DNA of 64,000 bases from Anolis sagrei (Eukaryota > Chordata > Lepidosauria > Squamata > Anolidae): NCBI RefSeq assembly GCF_037176765.1, contig NC_090022.1, positions 76,137,209 through 76,201,208 of the forward strand, given 5' to 3'. The position numbers were made by a program, and so were the translations under genes. How positions within the stretch are numbered: the stretch's first letter is position 1; the number at the start of each line of letters is the position of its first letter. The notes under the pieces are model-generated. The model did not search any database, was not told the origin of the DNA, and saw only the letters and a list, made by a program, of their open reading frames with translations. Positions 33,801 to 42,800 of the stretch are shown here, one piece after another.

Positions 33801-36800
33801 TTGTTCTATATATCAAAAGAGTTTCATGCCAGTGTACCAAAGGCATAAGAAGCGCTTCCACAACATCCTACGGCTTATGGGAGGCAAACTAACAGGCTGT
33901 ATGATGCCAATCTAAATGATATTTCTGTCAAATTTAAAGTGCAGAAGTAGTCATTCTGAACATAAGACAAATGTAAAATAAGAAAATTAAAGGGAAGCTT
34001 AAAATAGGCATGGTTTCCCAGGTTTAGTAAAGAATAGGATTGTGGTGTTGGCCTCGAATCTATTGATCTGTCTCTATCAAGAAGTCTTTTTACAATCATT
34101 TGAGCTTCCACAGTTGTAGAAGACCACATACTTCAAGCACGTAAATCTTTCTCAATTTTTTGAGCACTGAGGTTCAGAAAGCTAAAAAGAAAGTTTAGCC
34201 ACCAAATCTATTTTGTATGTATTTTCACTGGTTGAAGGATTAATATTGTTATTCCACTATATATCGCAAAAATGCTCATTTTTTGTGGGGGTACATTATA
34301 TTCTTGTTGGACATTTTTAATTACATCAATATATCAATACACAATACAATTCTATTATAATACAATCTTTTGTATTCAGAACTATGCACCTTTCCTTAGA
34401 TTTAGGGAGGTCCAATGCAAAAAGGGGAAAGGATTATTTATGGTTCTATGGAAGAAAGGATTTCAGAGAAAATGTACTTTGTCATACCTGCTGCACTTGC
34501 CAAAATTCCTTCTTCCACACAACTGTTAAAGATGCAGAAGCTCTGTCCTTTCTTGCATTTGGCTGTCCTACATTGGTTCTGTGTTTTGATTTATTGTGTT
34601 CTGTGCTTCTTCCTTAGAGGCCTCACACTGGGCATCATCACTCCAGCATGGCTGCCTTATTGTCTGGACCTCTCCTCACCCAGGACATCAATATCAGTGA
34701 GGCAAGTACAAGCTCATACCTTCTAAATAGCAAATCGATTTGCTTAGACATGTAAAATCCCTCCAAGTTGATCCCGAGGGAAATCAATGACATAGATACT
34801 GTGGACTACTAAAACTGTGGTTTTACTTACAAGGTTGTTGAGGAAATGTGGCTGTTAAACTTCTCTGGGAGACTCAATCAAATAATTTGATTCACTTAAT
34901 TCAGGAGAATGTATAATGGCACACACCTACACCATGCTGTCTATCATTGTGTTGCCCTCCTCCCCTCCTCAAAACGGCACATGGACAGGAGGCTACTTGT
35001 TTCCCATTTCTGATTTAGCTAATCATGTCCATAAACTAAACTTCTGATGCAGCTGACTTTGCCCCCAAGTATAATAACATTGTAAACTGAGTGAGAGGCT
35101 TGCTGTTGAGGCCTGTGGAGCCTCTGCCTCTGAGGATGAGGTTGAGGATTTTTTGTTTGAGCCTGTTACTTCTGTGGGGAAAGCAAAAGTGTTTTTTGAG
35201 GTGTTTTGGGTAGATCTGTTGTCAGGGAAACAGATTGTTTCTCATGAGAGTCTCCCAGGGATTGATTGTGAAAGGAACGTGGAGGAGACCTGAGAGTTAC
35301 CGATAACCCAGTGTTTATTGCTCAGACGGGAGGGTGTGAAGCAGAGACAGATTTGTTGTTCTCAGAGACTGAAATATAAACAAAGGGAGCCCAGTGTGGG
35401 AAAGAATGATGTTTAGGTAAGAGAAAGACTTCTTAAGGAATCTGAGGCTTTGTTTGGTGTAGAGATCAGTGTTGGAATTTCATGTATCAAATTGCCTGTC
35501 AAAAGCGCCAAGACAGGTGTTCTGGTTCTTGGTTTTTGGATCTTGTTTTCCTGTTTAAATTGCATGTCTCCTGTTTGGATTACAAATCTTGTTTCAAGTT
35601 TTCAAGCCTTTGGAATTATAGTCATTTTGTGAGTGCCACCACCTTGGGATTACCGTTTCTTGTCTTACCTTCTGTGATTTTTGGATTCATGTTCAGAATG
35701 GGCCTTCGCCTTTCGTCAAGCTCTTGATATCTAGCTCATGAATGTACAATAACTTGGATACCACTTTTATAAGCTGGCCTTTGATTTGACTTTCTTGCAT
35801 GCTTAGTTTGCTTATTTTAAACAATTTTTAGAGACTTTATTGCACTATTTTGAAACTATTACGTTTTATGTACTCCTTTCTTAATAAACTCATTATTGTT
35901 GAACTGTGTGATGTCTGGGTGAAAAGGGATCATCCAGGTGGCTGGGCTGCAACACTTGCAAAGGTTTTTGTACCTCAGACCTGTCCTTCTTTCCTTTCCT
36001 GCTTGCACCCTACTCTGAGCAGGTCTCATTGAACAAGAGCCGCCTCTTCCGATCACCATCACTGCCAGAGAAACTGAACAGACCTATGTTGAAGAGGGTA
36101 ATAAAAGCCCAAGATGATCAAATGGCTTCCAAGGTTAAATGGAAGAATAGTACAATCCAAGAAGAGGCAGATGGGGTAAGACATATGAAGACTTCTACTT
36201 ATCCCCACCCCTGATTCCACTGTGTTGATTTCTTCTTATCCCACTACTGCAGCCACCAAACAGGGGAACCTCCAAGATACCCTTGTGGTTTGTGTGCGGG
36301 AGCTTATTTAGTGGCAAACAGAATGGCAACTCCTCAATGCTGCATTGAAAGCTGTTGGAAACACACCTGCCAGGATAAAGTCCCCACCTTCCACTGATTT
36401 ATCTTTCTTCCTCTGTCCATACAAAGTAGGTGGCGAGGAACTCTTTTGCTTTCATGTTGCTGATGACCATTTCTTTATAGACCATGTTTTTGAAGAAGAC
36501 AGCCTCCCTGTCAGACATTGAAATTGTCAAAGCACTTGATCAAGACTCCAGCTTCAGACACCTGATTGGGGATTTCTCCAATGTACGTAGGTTTTTTCTG
36601 GCTCCTGTGACCTTCGGGGTTGGTGGGGGGAGAGGGTCAGAAGAGTAGCTTTGTTGATGACTTCAAACAGTGTCCAGTTGCATGCAACTGGATATAGTAG
36701 GCGTTCACTGTTCTTTTAATCTAGAGATGGGAGTCTTGGGGCCTTTAATTTGTCTTGGGCTTTAGTTCTTAAGGGAGTTTACCGTTTGTTGTGTTGGTTG

Positions 36801-39800
36801 GGATGGATGGGAGTTGTAGACCAAACATTAGGAGAATGAAAGGTATCCTGTTTGGTTGGAGCATGACTTAATTTGGTGTTCAGCAAAAAAGGGGGGAAAG
36901 TGGGGGGGGGGGAGAGACGAAGTAGTTCTGATGAGCATTAAATAGCAATTCAATGTAAGACACCCCTTAGATGCAGAAGGTGCAGGATTTTTTGCTCGCT
37001 TCAAGGATAGGAGGGTCATGATGCTCCATTTCTGCCTCCTTGTCCTGCACCCTATTTTATTAATTTAATAATAACATTGTTTTTAGAATGACTCCCATAT
37101 GAATTGGGGTATAGATGTTTGAAAAGAATATATACTCCTCCTTTTGACTCCCTGCTATTCTGTTAATGGGATATTTGTTTTCAAACTAAAAGTATTATTC
37201 CATATTTTCTAGTATTTTGTTTTGCAAGCTTTATGCAGTGAAGCATGGATTTCAAAATACTGGGGGATATTTTTGGAGAGAAAGTCAAAAGCATATTTTC
37301 AATATTTTTGCAGAAAGAACTTGCAACTCAAACATTCAAGTTTTTTTCAGAAATATTCTCAGTGAGTCCGGGGGAAAGTATGCCTTGGCTAAACAAACAT
37401 TAGAAATATTTTTGACAGTTAGAATAGCTCAGCAATGGCCTAGAGAGGTGTTGGTGTCTCTTTCTTGCATTGTCTTCAAAAAGACACTGTTAGGATGCTG
37501 TAGCTGGATCTCCTACATTGAGCAGGAAGTTGGAATCAATAGCCTATGGGTCCATTCCTACTCTGTGATTCTATGAAAGGCATCTGGGATTACTGTCTTG
37601 GCTTTAGAGTTCATCTATGTAGTGTTCGGAAGAATAAAAACAGGCCTTGGAGTTATTGCAGAGTCAACAGTTGAATGTGGTTTTCTTCTTAGGTATATTC
37701 ACTGCCAACAGTATCAGGAAGGCATCAGGACCTGAGATACATCACTTCTGAGACTGTAAGCCATCACCCTTGTGTTCATTCATTCTCTCACCTCTTTTGT
37801 GTATCCTTTGTCCCACTTATTTGTTCTCTCTCCTCCATATTACCTGAACTCTCTCTCCACTTCTTTCTGTTGCTATCACTTCCTTCTATAACATTCTAGA
37901 AGTCACTCTGCCCATCACCCTGTGGCTCTCACCTCAAAAGCCTGTGTTTAATACTCAGTTGTGTATTATCTAAATTGTCCCAGCTCAATCACAGCCTACG
38001 TTTAGTCTTGCCCACAAATGTTGACTGATAGTTTCTGATAGGCAAGCATATACTGACAGGGAAAATAGCAGCCTATACTTACACCACTTCACTTTTGTCC
38101 TGAATGTCTTTTTATTGCTGAGATTCAACCCCACACTGCTCAAGTCTCAAGTCCTCAATGAGAAACAAGTTCGTTAGGTTAGAATAGGCTGAATGTTTTC
38201 TTTCCCCATGTCTCCTGTATGACAGTCGGAATTTATCTATTTCTTCTTTCCTCTCTGTGTCTGCTCTCATTTTGATTAGTTGTGTAGAACAGCAAGCCTT
38301 TACTTTTGATGTCTACTTTTACCTCTTTGAGAATGTGCTGTGTGCTTTGAGATCTTTTTCTGCGTGTGTGTCAGGAGAGATGTAGTGATTGGTGTTTTAT
38401 CCCTGACTTTGAGAACTTAGAAGAGATGGGCGTTAGAATAGCTCAGACCCAGTTCTTAACTATTAAGAAATGTAGTTCGTTTTTATAATTGTAAATAAAC
38501 CTTTTGTGACTTTTAAAGACAGGACTTTGCATCTTTGCCCGTCTAAGCGCTAAATTCTTTACAGCCACATCACATGGCACTTCACACTCTGCTAGTTTGG
38601 ACTGAATGCTCAACTATTAGCATTCTGTTTGCGTTTTTGGGTGCTCTGCTATATTTTTGGGTAGTTTTCTCTAACATTTATGAACCCAGAGTAGCATAAA
38701 TTGATCTTTCCCTCACCACCCCCAGCACCCTCCCACAGTCAGCCATTTTATTCACACAACAGATTTCTGACAAAGTCAAAGGTTGACTAGTTAAAGCTGG
38801 ATACTACTCTGCTTTTCTTACAGATGGCTGCTCTGATACATGATCAGTTCCAAAGCCTCATAGAGAAGTTTTTCATCATTGACTGTCGTTACCCCTATGA
38901 GTATCATGGGGGGCACATCAAGGTAAAGGATTCATATTCTGTTCAAGGAATGCGTGAGAGCCTATATTTTAATGTTTTTTTTTAATCTTCTTTGTCTCCC
39001 ACTTACAGGGGGCTTTAAATATCCACAGGCAAGATGATCTCTTTGATTTCTTTCTGAAGAAGCCTCTTCTCCCACCAGCACCACAGAAGCGCCTCATCCT
39101 TGTCTTCCACTGTGAATATTCTTCTGAGAGGGGACCCAAGATGTGAGTGTGGGCCCCAGTAAAGCACTGGAGGGGATCATGTCTAAGAGGATATGAAAGG
39201 ATGATTTGGGAGGGCATTTGCTATGTGGTATAATTTCCTCATGGCTTTTTGTTTGCTCAAAGGTGCCGCTATTTGAGGGAGGAAGACCGAGGCATGAATG
39301 AATATCCTGCGCTACACTACCCTGAACTTTATCTCCTTCAAGGTGGTTACAAGGATTTCTTCCTAGCATACAAGGTAACAAGAAGACTCCTGTTTTAATG
39401 GTTTGAGTGTCTTATAATTCCATTATTTTGGGAAACAGAGAAATGATTATACTCATAGTTTGTGTTACTTGAACTTCCATTGGCAGACATTTTTATTCTG
39501 TTCTCTAGGTCAAAATATTAACAAAGTGCTTTGTAATAATAAATCCAAATAAGTGGCAAAACATCATTCTACACTGTATAGATAAAACCAGAATAAGCAT
39601 TTATTTCCCAATTATTATTAGTTAAGAAACTTAGCCAATTAATTTGGAATTCCACATTTATTCAGATGGACTACAAGCAGAAGGTGAAGGCATATTCCGT
39701 CCATAGCAGGGATGTCAATACAGAATGTCACCTGTACCCAATTGTCTGAAAATGCTTCATCAGGGTGATTTCCCAAAGAGGCGACATCTCAGAACTCTAT

Positions 39801-42800
39801 AAGCCAGAAAGCCTTTGGGAGCTATGTATAGCTAAAAATATGACTTTTATAGCTAAACATTTGGTTTGTAAGATTTTCAAGAGGTCCACAAATAGTACAA
39901 ATATAGCCATTGTTATTGACCCAATTAACTAACCCTTGAAAGACATGCTCTTCTTTAAAGGGATAGTTAATTGGGTCAGTAATAATGGCTATATTTGTGG
40001 ACCTCTTGAAAATTTTGAGAAGGAAGAGGCAGGGTTGTTCAGTCCTCAGATATTGTAATCCAGAGTACAGTGGGCTCCTTTGAATTGTTCCTGAAATCAC
40101 ATGGAAAGCCATTAACTGTTGATAAATGTTCCTGACTACATACCCTAGTTTACATTCTTTTGAACAAGATGAAATTTCCGAGTAGTCTTTAAAGCCAACT
40201 GTATGCACAATACCTCCAGCAAAGGATCGTTGCCTTGCCATGGTGCTGGAGATTGAGCGCCTCTGTACAGAAGTTATTGATAGTGTGTATATGTTTAACT
40301 GTTAGAATATGTTTGTGTTGGTAACAGTAGCTGAAAGCTAGAGTTAACTGGTTGTATCCACAGTGGCGTTGCCAAGGAGACCAGGCAAGAGAGTGAGAAG
40401 TGGGTGGAGCCTAGCAAGAGAATGTTATTTGCGTTTTGAAAAGAAGCAGTTCAGTTTAGCAGTTGGGAGTTAGCAGTCGGAGTTAGCAGTTGAGAGAGGA
40501 GAGTGGAGAGTGAAGAAGCAGTGTGTGTGAATAGCCAGAAGTTTCTTCAGTCTAGGAAGGCTGAAGGGGGAAACCTAATTAGTTTCATTAGTCAGAGAGG
40601 ATTAAGGGAAGCTTGTTTAGATCACTAGTTAGAGAAGAACTAGAGATCTAGGATTTGATCATGAAAGGATCAAATAGGAAGGCTATTCACCTCAGGAAAC
40701 ATTGTTTAAGAAAGTGCTTCACCACAGTAAAAGTCAATCACAAGTTGTGTCATCTAGAAGTGTGAACTGTATTTGCAAACCAAGTTACATTCAAAGTTCT
40801 CTAAGTTATTCCAAGTTAATTAACAGCCTGCGACCATACGCTTTGTACAAAATAAACTTATTAAGTTTTGTTGAAGATCGTGTCATCTCCATTTATCTGC
40901 GTCTGGGGAGCCAGTTCTCATTGGCAATACCTCACGTTGGTGGCAGTTACCTTAATTACATCCATAATCATCCACACCTGTATAATCGGTGGCAGAATTT
41001 AAGAACAGTCTATACAATTGGTGACAGAGGGTGGGTTCTTTAAAGTTAAAAACCCTATACCCTGTCTGTTGTTGGAATTGCAGCACCTTTGCAATTGGCA
41101 CAATTGTACAACTGGTGTGTGCAGACATCGCAAATTGGTGGCAGCCCTGTACAATTGGCGTACAACCTTTACAATTGGCTAGCATCATCGCAGCCTCGAT
41201 GATGCCATGAGCGAAACAGTGAAGGGACACCCAAGACGGGAAGGTCTTGCCAGAGAGGTCAGACTAAATATGATCCCTGGGGAACGTAATGGCAACCCAC
41301 CCCAGTATTCTTGCCATGAAAACTAAATGGATCAGTACAACCAGAGATATATTGATATACCATCGGAAGATGGGACTCCCAGGTCGGAAGATGGTCAAAA
41401 TGCTACAGGGGAGGAACAGAAGATATGCTCAAGTAGCCCCAGATGTGATGATGCAATACATGTTATATAATTTAATTTTAATTTCTGTGTTGGTACTGCA
41501 GACACATTGCTGGGCATTTTCCATCTCTTACTAAATGTTAGCCCCCAAGTAAAATAAATAAATAAAAATGTTCCCCATTGTGATTCTGCCAGCTGTTATT
41601 GGGCGGGATCAGACCTTAGAAAAGTAACTCTAATAGCTGCATAAATTACTGTAGTAGTACTGTGTAGAAAACTTGTACATAAAGAGTTTTGGAGAACTGA
41701 AAACTTTGTGTTGTACACCTGAAGGGGATGTCCAGGAGTGCCTCTTAGCAGCTTCAGCAGCTACACTAGTTGTGCCCCTTCCTCGAACTGAAGGGGTCTA
41801 AAGAAGATGGTCCGAATACTGGTAACATCAGGGCTAGACTAGCAATACACTATACATTGGGCAACCTTTGTACCAAGTTTGGAAACTTGTGTTAGTTCAA
41901 AATATGTTAGCCAGATTGGTCACTGAAACATCAATATTAAAACCACTCTACAGAATACCAGTTTTTTTTTAGGAAAATTTACAAAGTGTTGGTTGTTGCC
42001 TTTAAAGCTATATATGGTTTGGGTCTAGGTTACCTATAGGACTGCCTCTTTCTATATATGTGTATTTGTTTTACAGATGTTATGCTTTTAATGTTATGTG
42101 TTACTATTTTAATTTGTTTTTGTTCCCCACCTTGAACCATGGGAGAGGTGGGTAAGAAATGACAATTACTACTGCTACTATTTATTATTTCGGGTTCTTA
42201 TACCCCGCTCTTCTCACCCCGAAGGGGGACTCAGGGCGGCTTACAAAAGCAAAGGCACAATTTGATGCCTGCATCACAGAACAATCAAAACACAAAATTG
42301 TATCAAACTCACAGTTAACAACAATTCATACGTTATACCAATAAAATCAATAACATCAATAAAACCAATACAAACCCAATTCCTCCTCCTACACGGTCAG
42401 CGTTCGCTAACTCATAGTTCTCCTTTTCAATTCCACTTCATCAATCCTGCTGGTCATACTCGTCTGATTGTCTTATTTAATTGCCAGATTGCCCAAAGGC
42501 CTGGTCCCATAACCACGTCTTCACCCTCCTCCTGAAGGAGAGGAGGGTATGGGTGCAACTGGTGCACAAGTTTTAACTGCGCAAAAGCTCTCCCGGCCAC
42601 CGCTGAGACCTGGGGTTCCAGGCTCAGCGATGAGTCCAGGATCACTCCCAAGCTGCGAACCTGTGTCTTCAGGGGAAGTGTAACCCCGTCTAACACAGGC
42701 TGTAATCCTATACCCTGTTCGGCCTTACGACTGACCAGTAGGACCTCTGTGTTGTCTGGATTCAATTTCAATTTGTTAGCTCTCATCCAGTCCGACACAG

